The translations under genes were made by a program, and so were the position numbers. Positions 8,878 through 18,129 of a stretch of 64,000 nt of DNA are shown one piece after another. The DNA lies in contig NZ_JAAONZ010000009.1 in the NCBI RefSeq assembly GCF_011602365.1, positions 62,001 through 126,000 of the forward strand, given 5' to 3'. This stretch comes from Pseudomaricurvus hydrocarbonicus. Its GTDB lineage: Bacteria; Pseudomonadota; Gammaproteobacteria; Pseudomonadales; Cellvibrionaceae. Position 1 is the stretch's first letter, and each line of letters begins with the position of its first letter. The notes beneath the pieces were generated by a model, which had not been told where the DNA came from, made no database searches, and worked only from the letters and a program-made list of their open reading frames with translations.

Positions 8878-9888
8878 ATGACAATTCGCGTAGCAATTAA
8901 TGGATATGGCCGAATTGGCCGAAATGTTTTACGAGCACTGTACGAATCTGGTTATCGAGAGCAGATTCAAATTATAGCGATTAACGACCTGGGTGATACC
9001 GAGTTTAACGCACACCTGACAAAGTATGATTCGGTGCATGGGCGTTTTCCGGGTGAAGTGAGTGTGGATAATGATGCGCTGGTGGTGAATGGCGATATCA
9101 TTAAAATATTCAGCGAGCGTGACCCGCATAACTTGCCCTGGGGCGATCTGGCGGTAGACGTGGTCTATGAATGTACGGGTTTTTTCACCAGTCGTGAGAA
9201 ATCACAGGCGCACATTGAGGCCGGTGCAAAAAAAGTCATTATTTCAGCGCCGGCATCCGGAGTGGACGCGACCGTGGTCTATGGCGTTAACGACAATGTC
9301 TTGACCGCGTCCAGCCAGATTATCTCTAACGCGTCCTGTACCACCAACTGTCTGGCACCGGTGGCCAAGGTTCTGAACGATGTTATCGGCATTGAGCAGG
9401 GATCCATGACGACCATTCATTCATACACCAATGATCAAAAACTGCACGATGTGTATCACTCTGATATCTATCGCGCACGCTCGGCGACCCAGTCGATGAT
9501 TCCCACCAAAACCGGTGCGGCACAAGCGGTCGGTCTGGTGTTGCCAGAGTTGGACGGTAAGTTGGATGGTATGGCGGTGCGGATCCCTACCGCCAACGTG
9601 TCTCTGGTGGATCTTCATTTTATTGCCAAACGTGATACTTCAATTGAAGAAGTTAACGCCGCGATAGCTGAGGCCGCCGGCTCTGCGCCATTACAGGGTG
9701 TCCTGCAGTATAATGTTGAGCCTTTGGTGTCGATTGACTTTAACCATAACCCGGCTTCTTCCAGCTTCGATGCCACCCAAACGCGGGTTAATGGGAAAAT
9801 GGTCAAAGTCATGGCCTGGTACGACAATGAGTGGGGTTTTTCCAATCGAATGTTGGACAATACACTGGCGTTAATGCAGGCTGAATAA
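8878..9888 (+). CDS. gap: Type I glyceraldehyde-3-phosphate dehydrogenase
   Basis: Oxidises glyceraldehyde-3-phosphate to 1,3-bisphosphoglycerate with NAD+. The 336-residue length is standard. It shows [14 protein letters not shown] at the N-terminal Rossmann fold, the active-site signature [12 protein letters not shown] with catalytic Cys154, and the C-terminal [12 protein letters not shown] segment. The start is ATG 8878 (AGGGTG upstream); an earlier in-frame codon would add 27 residues foreign to the family. Its position right after the Entner-Doudoroff genes fits the HexR-type regulon of other gammaproteobacteria, where gap is a known target. E4P dehydrogenase (epd) is an alternative paralogue, less likely here because of the company of eda and pyk. 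Confidence 0.95.
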   Translation: MTIRVAINGYGRIGRNVLRALYESGYREQIQIIAINDLGDTEFNAHLTKYDSVHGRFPGEVSVDNDALVVNGDIIKIFSERDPHNLPWGDLAVDVVYECTGFFTSREKSQAHIEAGAKKVIISAPASGVDATVVYGVNDNVLTASSQIISNASCTTNCLAPVAKVLNDVIGIEQGSMTTIHSYTNDQKLHDVYHSDIYRARSATQSMIPTKTGAAQAVGLVLPELDGKLDGMAVRIPTANVSLVDLHFIAKRDTSIEEVNAAIAEAAGSAPLQGVLQYNVEPLVSIDFNHNPASSSFDATQTRVNGKMVKVMAWYDNEWGFSNRMLDNTLALMQAE

Positions 9889-9913
9889 CTGAGCATGTGG
9901 TTGTAAGTTAGGT

Positions 9914-9965
9914 GTGTTTTGAAAACACTTCAGGCACAGAGCAACGGGTGTTGGTTTAAAACCAA
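9914..9965. promoter_or_regulatory. Two 15-bp perfect palindromes between gap and pyk
   Basis: GTGTTTTGAAAACAC (9914-9928) and TTGGTTTAAAACCAA (9951-9965) are both perfect 15-bp dyads with a single central base, centred 37 bp apart in the 105-base gap-pyk space. The second ends 28 bases before the pyk start. No T-run follows either one, so they look more like protein sites than terminators. Confidence 0.5.
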
Positions 9966-9993
9966 TTAGCCTCTTTTGAGTTAAGGATTGATT

Positions 9994-11439
9994 TTGATCA
10001 GACGTACTAAAATAGTTGCAACGCTGGGGCCGGCAACGGATTCACCGGAAGTACTTGAAAGCTTGATTCACGCCGGTGTGAATGTTGTACGCTTGAATTT
10101 TTCTCATGGGTCTCCTGAAGATCACATGGAGCGTGCCGCTCTGGTTCGAGAACTGGCGGCCAAGCATCATCGAACGGTGGCGATCCTTGGTGATCTGCAG
10201 GGTCCGAAAATCCGCGTGTCGCGCTTTTCGGAAGGGCCAATACAATTGTCCGTTGGCGATGAGTTTTATCTGGATGCTTCGTTGGACCGGGATGCCGGCA
10301 ACCATATTGAAGTGGGGATCGACTATCCCCAGTTGCCGGATGATGTCACGGCCGGTGATCGTTTGTTGCTGGATGATGGTCGAGTAGTACTGGAAGTCAC
10401 CGGTGTTGAAGGCCCCCGGATTGCCACTAAAGTGGTGGTGGCGGGTAAGCTGTCTAACAACAAAGGCATTAACCGGGAAGGCGGTGGCTTGTCTGCCGAC
10501 GCCTTAACGGAAAAAGATTTTCGCGATATTGAGTTGGCGGCAAAGCTGGAAGTGGACTATCTGGCGGTGTCCTTTGTTCGCAGTGGTGCGGATCTGAATA
10601 AAGCCCGGGAGCTGCTGCATAAAGCCGGAGGTGATGCCGGTTTGGTGGCCAAAGTGGAGCGGGCCGAAGCCGTCCTTCCCGAGGTGCTGGATGATATCAT
10701 TCGGGCGTCGGATGCCGTGATGGTGGCGCGGGGTGATTTGGGGGTAGAGATCGGCGATGCTGCTCTGGTCGCTGTGCAGAAGCGCATGATTGACCGCGCA
10801 CAATCCCTGAATAAACCCGTGATTACAGCGACTCAAATGATGGAGTCCATGATTGAAAGCCCGCTGCCTACGCGCGCGGAGGTGTTTGATGTGGCCAACG
10901 CCGTTTTGGATGGCACGGATGCGGTTATGCTGAGTGCCGAGACCGCAGCCGGCAGTTTTCCGATAGAAGCAGTGGAGGCGATGCATCGGGTTATCGTTGG
11001 TGCAGAACTGCAGCCTTCGGCGATGATTTCCAAGCACCGGCTGCATGAAAGCTTTGGCAGTATTGATGAAGCTATCGCCCTGGCGGCCATGTACACGGCA
11101 AACCACCTGGAGGGAGTGAAAGCGATCATCAGCTTTACCGAGACCGGACGCACCCCTCTGTATATGACCCGAATTGACTCTGGGCTGTCGGTTTTCGCTT
11201 TTACAGACCATAAGCGCACGGAAAACCGTTTGGCGTTATACCGCAGTGTGGTCCCCGTGACCTTTGATACCTCAAGTTTTGCCCCTGAGCAATTGAACCA
11301 GGCTGTGGTTGATGAGCTGTTGCGCCGTGAGGTTGTGGAAAAAGGCGACTTGGTGATTATCTCCAAAGGTGACTTCCTCAACGTCCATGGTGGCACAAAT
11401 ACCATGAAAGTGGTTCGGGTTGGGGATGCGATTCGCTAG
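9994..11439 (+). CDS. pyk: Pyruvate kinase (type II)
   Basis: Converts phosphoenolpyruvate and ADP to pyruvate and ATP. The 481-residue length matches PykA-type enzymes. Motifs: [13 protein letters not shown] at the N-terminus, [19 protein letters not shown], the [14 protein letters not shown] metal/phosphate segment, and [45 protein letters not shown]. No ATG is available; I choose TTG 9994 because TAAGGA (9982-9987) lies 6 bases upstream, whereas TTG 9988 touches that site directly. A TTG start may keep translation modest. Two palindromes just upstream suggest regulated transcription separate from gap. Confidence 0.95.
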   Translation: MIRRTKIVATLGPATDSPEVLESLIHAGVNVVRLNFSHGSPEDHMERAALVRELAAKHHRTVAILGDLQGPKIRVSRFSEGPIQLSVGDEFYLDASLDRDAGNHIEVGIDYPQLPDDVTAGDRLLLDDGRVVLEVTGVEGPRIATKVVVAGKLSNNKGINREGGGLSADALTEKDFRDIELAAKLEVDYLAVSFVRSGADLNKARELLHKAGGDAGLVAKVERAEAVLPEVLDDIIRASDAVMVARGDLGVEIGDAALVAVQKRMIDRAQSLNKPVITATQMMESMIESPLPTRAEVFDVANAVLDGTDAVMLSAETAAGSFPIEAVEAMHRVIVGAELQPSAMISKHRLHESFGSIDEAIALAAMYTANHLEGVKAIISFTETGRTPLYMTRIDSGLSVFAFTDHKRTENRLALYRSVVPVTFDTSSFAPEQLNQAVVDELLRREVVEKGDLVIISKGDFLNVHGGTNTMKVVRVGDAIR

Positions 11440-11450
11440 GTATTTGGACG

Positions 11451-11477
11451 CCAGTAGCACGAACGCGCTGCTGGTTT
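11451..11477 (+). terminator. Probable weak terminator after pyk
   Basis: Stem CCAGTAGC / GCTGCTGG (one G-U pair) with an 8-base loop, followed by TTT and then AAAA. It starts 12 bases after the pyk stop. Confidence 0.55.
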
Positions 11478-11501
11478 AAAAGCGTACAATCTGATGGATA
11501 T

Positions 11502-11529
11502 TTGAATTGTGCGCCAGATGCTGTATTAT
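11502..11529 (+). promoter_or_regulatory. Putative sigma-70 promoter of a small RNA
   Basis: TTGAAT (11502-11507), 16 bases, then TATTAT (11524-11529). It lies between the weak pyk terminator and a strong orphan terminator, with no open frame behind it. Confidence 0.55.
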
Positions 11530-11535
11530 GCCGCC

Positions 11536-11639
11536 AGCTGAACATGCGGCTTGAGGACAGTTGATTGATTTACTTGCCGTGAATCGCTCGACCAGCTCCT
11601 TAAGCCAGTAAAAGCTCACCCATTGGATGAGCTTTTTTT
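11536..11639 (+). ncRNA. Candidate small RNA, about 100 nt, downstream of pyk
   Basis: A transcript starting 6-8 bases after the TATTAT box would run about 100 nt and end at the strong terminator at 11610-11639. No reading frame with a ribosome site exists inside. Promoter, length and terminator together are what one expects of a trans-acting sRNA. I do not recognise a known family; it has too few GGA motifs for an RsmY/Z-type RNA. Existence is inference; no conservation data were available. Confidence 0.5.
11610..11639 (+). terminator. Strong Rho-independent terminator of the candidate small RNA
   Basis: AAAAGCTCA / TGAGCTTTT 9-bp perfect stem with loop CCCATTGGA, running into a T-tract. 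It is about 170 bases after the pyk stop, too far to be the natural pyk terminator alone. Confidence 0.9.
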
Positions 11640-12077
11640 ATGCTTGCTGTTTGCCCCTGTTGCGGGGGCGCTCCAACAAGTTCTCTGTGAGATTCGATGT
11701 GGCTCAGGCCGTGTGCATTGAGGAGAGCCTTGGGATGGGCGATAAAGCCGTGTGTGAAACCTAGATGTGCTTATACGCGTTTGCGGTGGGCAGTTTTTAC
11801 CTGAAGAAGTAACAGGAGCTCTGATGCGTCCATTGATTAAGTTGGTGGTATTGAATCACCGTGTCATCGCCAAAGGAAAACTTGGTGGCCTGATGATGGT
11901 TGAGGGGCAGAGAAACGGCGGATTTTGGTTTTAATCCCCCGGCTGGCTCTAATACCGGGGTAGTACTTGGCCAGACTGGCCGGCAATGCACGGAGTGAGG
12001 GCTAATGACCTCGGGTGACTTCGTGCATTGTGTTCTGGCTCAATACTTCTTTTCAACTGTGTTGCCCGGGGCGTGAG
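11640..12077. other. Gene-free stretch
   Basis: About 440 bases between the small-RNA terminator and the 3' end of the convergent barrel gene. I see no supported gene, tRNA or strong structure; open frames here lack ribosome sites. Confidence 0.5.
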
Positions 12078-12644
12078 TTAAAACGTATAAGACGCACCGA
12101 CCGAGTAAAAATCGGTTTCAAACTTATCCATATCGAAATATTCATATTCTGCACGGATGGCAAACGAACCAATCTGGAATCTTGCTCCAATTCCGTACAC
12201 CGGGTCTGTGCCAGAGTCAGAATCGCTACCGCCAAAATCCAGATCAACATCAGTGTCCCAGTTGATGACACCACCTTTGGCAAACAGGCCAAACGGCCCA
12301 AATTTTAGACCTACCAGGCCAGTGGCAGTCCAGCCTGTGATATCCACGTCGGCCCGTAGAGCATTATTGATATCACCCTTTTGAGAACCGAAATCCACGT
12401 ATGATCCTTCAATCGCAAGGTCAATCAGGGGAATGATGCCGAAGTTGAAGCCGCCAAATGCCTTGTAGGCGGTGTCGTCCTCGTTAAATTCAACCTTTCC
12501 AAAGTTGGGGACTCTGTCGGAATAATCCACTTCGGCGTTACCAACGGAGCCGCCAATATAAAAGCCGCTATCTGCGCCAGCCCAGGCCATTCCGGCGGTA
12601 AACATAAGAACAGATGCGGATAAAAGGGATGTTAGACGTTTCAT
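12078..12644 (-). CDS. Outer-membrane beta-barrel protein, opacity/OmpA-like
   Basis: 188 residues with a clear signal peptide (MKRLTSLLSASVLMFTAGMAWA, cleavage after AWA near residue 22). The mature part, GADSGFYIGGSVGNAEVDY onward, consists of alternating amphipathic strands rich in Gly and aromatic residues and ends in SYTF with a terminal Phe, as outer-membrane barrels do. This is the 8-stranded OMP_b-brl pattern. An acidic DFGGSDSDSGTDP loop near 135-147 could bind cations. AGAGG precedes the ATG. The gene stands alone; function unknown (structural barrel, adhesin or stress-related). Confidence 0.85.
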   Translation of the reverse strand: MKRLTSLLSASVLMFTAGMAWAGADSGFYIGGSVGNAEVDYSDRVPNFGKVEFNEDDTAYKAFGGFNFGIIPLIDLAIEGSYVDFGSQKGDINNALRADVDITGWTATGLVGLKFGPFGLFAKGGVINWDTDVDLDFGGSDSDSGTDPVYGIGARFQIGSFAIRAEYEYFDMDKFETDFYSVGASYTF

Positions 12645-13069
12645 GGTGAACCTCTTCTCAGTCGTATCTCGGACTGTAATAGATGGTTGGTGTTACTGTT
12701 TAATGAATGGTTCTTCTTTGGCCGTAGGTGTCACTTCAATCAGCTTGACGCTTAAAATGTATAAGTTTTATTGAGTCACCTGTTTAAAGCTTTGGGTGAG
12801 TTATGCAGCGCTTTTTTCATTTTTTTACCGTTACGGTTTGATCTCCTCATAACCTACTAATGAATAGTAGAACATCTTACCGAAACAACAATTCGGTGGC
12901 TCAGACGCTGTGGCATTCGCCACGGATATTGGCGTGTAACCCTACTGTCGGGCGAAAGCGGCGTTTATTCCTTGGTGTTGTGAGCTAAAGCGTGAGCGGT
13001 GTCATGAACCTTTGTTGTGACAAGGGGGCGAAGGCTGTAAAAAAGTAGACGCCGTAACGTGATGGTGTG
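12645..13069. other. Gene-free stretch upstream of the barrel gene
   Basis: About 425 bases holding the promoter region of the barrel gene on the minus strand and the tail of the XRE regulator. One small perfect hairpin GTGGC-ATTC-GCCAC lies at 12910-12923. No supported gene. Confidence 0.5.
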
Positions 13070-13981
13070 TCAAAAGTGTTGCGGACGGGTGTAGAGCAGA
13101 GGATGCTCCGGTATGTCTGTTTCAGCGAATCCTTCCCACTGCTGTCTTGTTGCGGTATTCAGCGGGAGAAAGGCGTGTAATTGCAATTCGCCCACAGAGG
13201 CGTTGCGTTCCGGTTCTACCCCGGTAATCATGGTGCGACTGGCGAAGATTTCCTCGTTGACCGGTGTTTTATAATAGACATCATAAAAAGAAACCTGCCG
13301 GGCTCCTTTAGCGCGCTGCGCCCAATTTTCCGGTAATCCCGGGTAAGCCTGCAGCCAGGTGCTGAGTTCTTTCAGTTTAGAGTCGCCTGTGAGCAGGTGT
13401 TGCTCTTTGATTTTCAGTAACAGAAAACAGGCGAGCTCTTCCCAGTTAACAATATGTTGTCGCAGGCCAGCCTCTGAAAAATAAAAATCCAGAAGGTTTG
13501 CCGCCGGTTGTTCAAATTGCTCCAACGAGTTGGTGCTCCTGATCATTGCCAGCCAGGCGCGATTACACAGCACAATGTCACCAATTGGATTGATAACCAG
13601 AGCAGGGAAGGGCTCGTGTTTAGCCAATATCATGCTGAGACTGTCTTTCAGGGCTCTGTTTTTCGCGTCAGTCAGGTCAAGAGGGGCTGGATCGTGAGTA
13701 AATCCGGCAGCCAGTAACAGGGTTCCCAGGTTCCGTTCTCCCAGCGTCAAGGCCTGAGCCAGTCGCAACACCATTTCGCGGGTGGGCTTGGAGCGTCCCG
13801 TTTCAAGGAAGCTGATATGGCGCGGTGCAGCTTCGACACTGGCGGCCAGCTGGGCCTGGGAAAGTTGCAGGGTATTGCGCCAGAAACGAATTAGCTGACC
13901 AAAGGCATTTTCACTAGAGGGTGGCCGGGCTGGGGGGGTGCCAGGTGAAGCGTGGTGGTTAACAGTAGTGTTTGAAGACAT
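13070..13981 (-). CDS. XRE-family regulator with MmyB-type ligand domain
   Basis: 303 residues. The N-terminal third is a Cro/C1 helix-turn-helix (GQLIRFWRNTLQLSQAQLAASVEAAPRHISFLETGRSKPTREMVLRLAQAL). A C-terminal MmyB-like PAS-type domain follows (PFPALVINPIGDIVLCNRAWLAMI, then HIVNWEEL and a tail with HAFLPLNTATRQQWEGF). Such proteins often sense small hydrophobic ligands and control a neighbouring metabolic gene. The start at ATG 13981 drops a 22-residue N-terminal extension that would need a TTG codon. It is divergent from the glycosyltransferase operon, with 104 bases between the two starts, so it may regulate that operon. Confidence 0.85.
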   Translation of the reverse strand: MSSNTTVNHHASPGTPPARPPSSENAFGQLIRFWRNTLQLSQAQLAASVEAAPRHISFLETGRSKPTREMVLRLAQALTLGERNLGTLLLAAGFTHDPAPLDLTDAKNRALKDSLSMILAKHEPFPALVINPIGDIVLCNRAWLAMIRSTNSLEQFEQPAANLLDFYFSEAGLRQHIVNWEELACFLLLKIKEQHLLTGDSKLKELSTWLQAYPGLPENWAQRAKGARQVSFYDVYYKTPVNEEIFASRTMITGVEPERNASVGELQLHAFLPLNTATRQQWEGFAETDIPEHPLLYTRPQHF

Positions 13982-14085
13982 TGAGTCCGAGTGCTTCCCT
14001 GTCAGGTAATTGCTGCTGATTATAGGCTGTGTCAGACTGGGGCTCAATCGTCATCAGATCGATATAGGGAGTGGGTCGTAACCCC

Positions 14086-15414
14086 ATGACAGCACAAGAA
14101 AAAATACCTGAATCACTGTCAATAAAAACCACCCGGCCCTTGCGGATTTGCCTCCTGGGCTACCGCAGTCACCCTTTTGTTGGTGGGCAAGGGATATACC
14201 TCAATTACCTGAGCAAGGCATTGGTGGACATCGGACACCGGGTGGATGTAATGTCCGGGCCGCCTTACCCTCAGCTTGACCCACGGGTCACACTAATCAA
14301 GGTGCCCAGTCTGGATTTGTTTGAAGCCCCCAGTCATGTTACCGCGCTGCGCCTAAAACATCTGAAATCGTGGTCGGATTTCTTTGAATGGTGGTCGATG
14401 CTCACCGGTGGTTTTGCTGAACCGTATACTTTTGGCCGGCGCGTGGCCAAATTAATGAAAAGTGTCGGTCACCACTATGACATCGTGCATGACAATCAAT
14501 CTCTGGGCTATGGCTTGTTGGCCCTCCAAGAACAGGGAATCCCCACGGTAGCCACTGTCCATCACCCGATTACCCGGGATTTGAAGCTGGCATTGAATGC
14601 GGCACCGAATTGGCGGCATCGACTGCTGGTGAGACGCTGGCACTCGTTCCTTGGCATGCAGAAAAAGGTGGTGCAACAGCTCCGGCACATTGTGACGGTT
14701 TCGGAGTGCTCCAAACGAGATATTGCCGAAGCGTTTTCCCGACCGATAGATACCATTAGCCTGATTCATAACGGCATTGACACGGAAACCTTTCAACCCC
14801 GGGCTCACATTGCAACGATTCCTTTTCGTGTCATGACCACCGCCTCTGCGGATCAGCCTTTAAAAGGCTTGCGATTTTTGCTCGAAGCCATTGCCGAATT
14901 AACCCCACGTTACCCGGACATCGAGTTGCTGGTCGTCGGGAAATTGAAACAGGGTGGGCAGACCGAAGCATTACTGAAAACTTTGGGTTTAAAAGACCAG
15001 GTCCGGTTTGTGTCAGGTATTTCGACGGAAGCGTTGGTGGATTATTATTCTGCCGCCAGTGTGGTGGTCTCACCGTCGCTCTATGAAGGATTTGGATTGC
15101 CGGCGGGTGAGGCAATGGCCTGTGGCTGTGCGGTGATTTCGTCGGACGGTGGCGCCTTGCCTGAGGTGGTCGGCGATGCTGGCATCATCGTCCCTGCTGG
15201 AGACAGTTCCGCATTGTCAGAAGCTCTGGGCCGAGTCCTTTCGGATGAGGTGTTGCGCAAATCCATGCAGCTCAAGGGCCGGCAGAGGATTCTCGAAAAA
15301 TTCTGCTGGAAGGTTGCCGCTCGTGAATTTACCGATTATTACCATCAGATTTTGGGGCCGGTGTCATCTCCTGATCCGCAGCAGGGTGGAGTCTTAAAAC
15401 ATGCAAACCATTGA
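14086..15414 (+). CDS. GT4-family glycosyltransferase
   Basis: 442 residues with the two-domain GT-B layout. The N-terminal acceptor domain begins LRICLLGYRSHPFVGGQGIYLNYLSKAL (glycine-rich acceptor loop). The C-terminal nucleotide-sugar domain holds LIHNGIDTETF, ELLVVGKLKQGG, and the GT4 signature SPSLYEGFGLPAGEAMACGCAVISSDGGALPEVVGDAG with the EX7E pattern. No membrane segment, so it acts at the inner face of the cytoplasmic membrane. The start could be ATG 14086 or GTG 14071; the GTG has its GGGA site directly adjacent, so I prefer the ATG. The 3' end overlaps the next gene by 14 bases, which implies coupled translation. Acceptor and donor are unknown. Confidence 0.88.
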   Translation: MTAQEKIPESLSIKTTRPLRICLLGYRSHPFVGGQGIYLNYLSKALVDIGHRVDVMSGPPYPQLDPRVTLIKVPSLDLFEAPSHVTALRLKHLKSWSDFFEWWSMLTGGFAEPYTFGRRVAKLMKSVGHHYDIVHDNQSLGYGLLALQEQGIPTVATVHHPITRDLKLALNAAPNWRHRLLVRRWHSFLGMQKKVVQQLRHIVTVSECSKRDIAEAFSRPIDTISLIHNGIDTETFQPRAHIATIPFRVMTTASADQPLKGLRFLLEAIAELTPRYPDIELLVVGKLKQGGQTEALLKTLGLKDQVRFVSGISTEALVDYYSAASVVVSPSLYEGFGLPAGEAMACGCAVISSDGGALPEVVGDAGIIVPAGDSSALSEALGRVLSDEVLRKSMQLKGRQRILEKFCWKVAAREFTDYYHQILGPVSSPDPQQGGVLKHANH

Positions 15415-16117
15415 TTACGATCGCCTCCACTTGCGCGATGGCGATCGCGTTCTTGATGTGGGGTGTGGGGAGGGGCGCCACACCATCGGGGCTTATTTGT
15501 TCGCCAATATTGACGCAGTGGGAGTGGATCTTAGTGAAAAAGATTTGCAGACAGCGCGACAGCGATTTTCCGATTTTGAGGTGCAAGACACCCCTGGTAA
15601 AAGTTTGGTATTCCAGCAGGCTGATGCGCTGCATCTGCCATTTGCCGATAATAGCTTTGATAAAGTCATTTGCTCCGAAGTGCTTGAGCACATTCCTGAT
15701 TATCAGGGGGTACTGGCTGAAATAAACCGGGTATTAAAGCCTGAAGGGCTTCTGGCTGTGAGTGTCCCGCGCGCCTGGCCAGAAGAAATTTGCTGGAAAC
15801 TGAGTAAGCCCTATCGTCAGGTAGAAGGTGGGCATATCCGGATTTTTAACGCCACTCAGCTCCGTCATGATGTTGAAGACCTGGGGTGGAATCGCTATGC
15901 ACGCCACTGGGCCCACGCGTTACATTCGCCTTTTTGGTGGTTGAAGTGTTGGTTCTGGGGTAGGGATGACGTGAAAGTGGTGCATTGGTATCACCAGCTG
16001 TTGGTCTGGGATCTGATGGAGCGCCCCTGGCTAACGCGCAATCTGGAAAGACTGTTGAACCCGCTCATGGGCAAAAGTGTGGTGATGTACTTCAAACGGG
16101 GTACAGACGTTGATTAA
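15401..16117 (+). CDS. Class I SAM-dependent methyltransferase
   Basis: 238 residues. Motif I VLDVGCGEGRHT (about 18-29) binds SAM; AVGVDLSEKDLQTAR, DALHLPFADNSFDKVICSEVLEHI and EINRVLKPEGLLAVSVPR are motifs II-IV of a Methyltransf_11-type fold. The C-terminal part is Trp-rich (ARHWAHALHSPFWWLKCWFWGRDD), suggesting contact with membrane lipid or a hydrophobic acceptor. GGTGGAG in the end of the glycosyltransferase serves as its ribosome site. Operon position suggests it methylates the same glycoconjugate. Confidence 0.88.
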   Translation: MQTIDYDRLHLRDGDRVLDVGCGEGRHTIGAYLFANIDAVGVDLSEKDLQTARQRFSDFEVQDTPGKSLVFQQADALHLPFADNSFDKVICSEVLEHIPDYQGVLAEINRVLKPEGLLAVSVPRAWPEEICWKLSKPYRQVEGGHIRIFNATQLRHDVEDLGWNRYARHWAHALHSPFWWLKCWFWGRDDVKVVHWYHQLLVWDLMERPWLTRNLERLLNPLMGKSVVMYFKRGTDVD

Positions 16118-16140
16118 ACTGCAAGGGAGGGACGTCGACA

Positions 16141-17220
16141 ATGGATAGTCTTTTGCTCAGCAAAGGAATTTTTCCTGAAACTTTTCTGCGCAAGACCGTT
16201 GATTATATCCTGTCGGTACAACAGGACAATGGCTGTATTCCGTGGTTTGTCGGTGGTAAAGCCGATCCCTGGGACCATACCGAAGCCGCTATGGGGCTCA
16301 GTATCGCCGGTGAATGCGAGGCGGCCGAAAAGGCTTACCAGTGGTTACAGCAAGCACAATTGGCCGACGGCAGCTGGTACGCAAATTATCAGGATGGCGA
16401 GCCGCTGTATTGTGAGAAGCGTGAAACCAATTTTGTGGCCTATGTCGCGACTGGGGTCTGGCATCACTATTTGATCAGCCAAAACAGAGGCTTTTTGCTA
16501 CGTGTTTGGCCCATGGTAGAAAAAGCCATGGAGTTTGTGTTGCGCAATCAAGCGCCGACCGGTGAAGTCTATTGGGCGGTCAGTGAAGAGGGCGCGCCGC
16601 TGCGAGACGCCTTAATTACAGGCTGTTCTTCTGTCTATAAAAGTCTGGAGTGTGCCGTCAATATAGCGACGGTACTGGATCAGGATAAGGCTGCGTGGCG
16701 AACCGGTTATCACCGGTTGGGCAAAACCCTGCGTCACCACCCGGAGTGTTTTGATCGCACTTGGGAAAGCAAAGAACGCTATTCCATGGATTGGTTTTAT
16801 CCCATTCTTGCCGGGGTATACCGCGGAAGTGAAGCGAAATCCCGAATTCAGGAGCGCTGGGAAACCTTTGTCAAAAAAGACATGGGATGCCTGTGTGTCA
16901 GCGACGAACCCTGGGTGACGGTGGCGGAGTCTTGCGAGCTGACGATGGCGTTGCTGGCAGCGGGAGAGCGGACCAAGGCCATCAGCCTGTATGGCTGGTT
17001 GCATCAGTGGCGCGATGGCGATGATGGTGGCTACTGGACGGGCTACCAGTATGTGGAAAATATTATTTGGCCAGAAGAGAAAACCACCTGGACGGCAGGC
17101 GCCATTTTATTGGCGGCTGACGCCATCACTGAGCACACTCCGGCGGCCAGATTGTTTTTGGAAAACAATCTGTTGCCCGAAGCTCAAGTGGCGCAGGCGG
17201 CAAGGGAAGTGAGGGCTTGA
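16141..17220 (+). CDS. Alpha/alpha-toroid protein (prenyltransferase/squalene-cyclase-like or six-hairpin fold)
   Basis: 359 residues, no signal peptide. The sequence is made of repeated helical hairpins with Trp/Gly-rich turns: QDNGCIPWFVGGKADPWDHTEAAMGLSIAG, then QQAQLADGSWYANY (a QW-like Q-x3-G-x-W element), CSSVYKSLECA, MDWFYPILAGVY, EPWVTVAESCELTMALLAAG and GDDGGYWTGYQY. This is the alpha/alpha-barrel of terpenoid cyclases, protein prenyltransferases and some glycosidases. The catalytic DxDD of squalene-hopene cyclases is absent, so cyclase activity is not supported. GGGAGGG precedes the ATG, 23 bases after the methyltransferase. Likely a partner in the same unknown pathway. Confidence 0.75.
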   Translation: MDSLLLSKGIFPETFLRKTVDYILSVQQDNGCIPWFVGGKADPWDHTEAAMGLSIAGECEAAEKAYQWLQQAQLADGSWYANYQDGEPLYCEKRETNFVAYVATGVWHHYLISQNRGFLLRVWPMVEKAMEFVLRNQAPTGEVYWAVSEEGAPLRDALITGCSSVYKSLECAVNIATVLDQDKAAWRTGYHRLGKTLRHHPECFDRTWESKERYSMDWFYPILAGVYRGSEAKSRIQERWETFVKKDMGCLCVSDEPWVTVAESCELTMALLAAGERTKAISLYGWLHQWRDGDDGGYWTGYQYVENIIWPEEKTTWTAGAILLAADAITEHTPAARLFLENNLLPEAQVAQAAREVRA

Positions 17221-17330
17221 AGGCAGGTTCCAGTATCCAGTGGCGAGCTGCGAGCAAGAGGGGCTGAAAAATTTAAGACGAGCGGTGTTGATATTAGCCG
17301 CTCACCTTGTATCCCAGTTAGGGTTGAGCG

Positions 17331-17954
17331 TTATTTTCTGCGAAACAGGCCGAGGGTGTTGACGGTTGGAAGCTCTTCGAAAAGACCCGACGCTTTTGCC
17401 AGTTTCCAGATGTTGTAGGGCGCTTGGCCGCCGTCCTCGGGGTTGGGGAAGATGTCATGAATGGCGAGAATGCCGCCGGGTTTGATGTGGGTCGACCAGC
17501 AGCGGTAATCGGTTTGAGCCGCTTCTTCACTGTGACCGCCATCAATGAATACCATGCCCAGTGGTGTTGCCCAGTGGCGGGATGCTACTGCAGAAGAGGA
17601 GACAATCGGTACTACGGTGTCTTCCAGTTGTGCTTCTCGCATGGTGATACGAAAGGTGCGAAAGCTGTCCATCAATTCGATGCCGGCATCATACAGGTCG
17701 GGGTCATGGTATTCCTCACCTAGCTGGTGCTCTTCTGAGCCGCGGTGATGATCCAGTGCGTAAAGTATGCTGTTGTTTTGTTGGCAGGCTGTTGCAAAGT
17801 AGATAGTGGATTTTCCACAATAGCTGCCGATTTCCAGGCAGGGCCCTAACTTGGACGCGGCCAGTGCGTATTGGTATAACGCGAGGCCTTCATCTGCGGC
17901 AAGAAAACCTTTTACGCTATTGATGTCAATGGGAAGATTTAAGTCAGCGGGCAT
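17331..17954 (-). CDS. Class I SAM methyltransferase, Methyltransf_24 type
   Basis: 207 residues. CLEIGSYCGKSTIYFATAC is motif I, followed by ILYALDHHRGSEEHQLGEEYHDPDLYD, GMVFIDGGHSEEAAQTDYRCW and IKPGGILAIHDIF. The HDIF and DGGHSEE segments are typical of the cephalosporin-hydroxylase/Methyltransf_24 clade that acts on sugars, O-antigens or natural products. It is convergent with the toroid gene, on the opposite strand. Substrate unknown; decoration of an envelope glycan is the simplest guess. Confidence 0.85.
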   Translation of the reverse strand: MPADLNLPIDINSVKGFLAADEGLALYQYALAASKLGPCLEIGSYCGKSTIYFATACQQNNSILYALDHHRGSEEHQLGEEYHDPDLYDAGIELMDSFRTFRITMREAQLEDTVVPIVSSSAVASRHWATPLGMVFIDGGHSEEAAQTDYRCWSTHIKPGGILAIHDIFPNPEDGGQAPYNIWKLAKASGLFEELPTVNTLGLFRRK

Positions 17955-18129
17955 ATTGATTCTCGGGTTTGTATTGCTTTATGAAAGAGCAGTAGTGATT
18001 TTGAATGTAAATATTAACGCAATATTTAAGCGCCGACATTAACCAGAGCGTCACAGAATAACAAGTTCTATTGGTGAGAATAGAAAGGTTATACATTATA
18101 TGAACGCGATTTAAGAAAGGGATATCAGT

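Noticed and set aside
10504-11211. A 235-codon minus-strand frame over pyk
   Set aside because: Shadow of pyk; no family features.
11536-11639. RsmY/RsmZ-type decoy RNA
   Set aside because: Only two GGA triplets are visible, against many in that family.
16141-17220. Squalene-hopene cyclase
   Set aside because: DxDD catalytic motif absent and the protein is about half the usual length.
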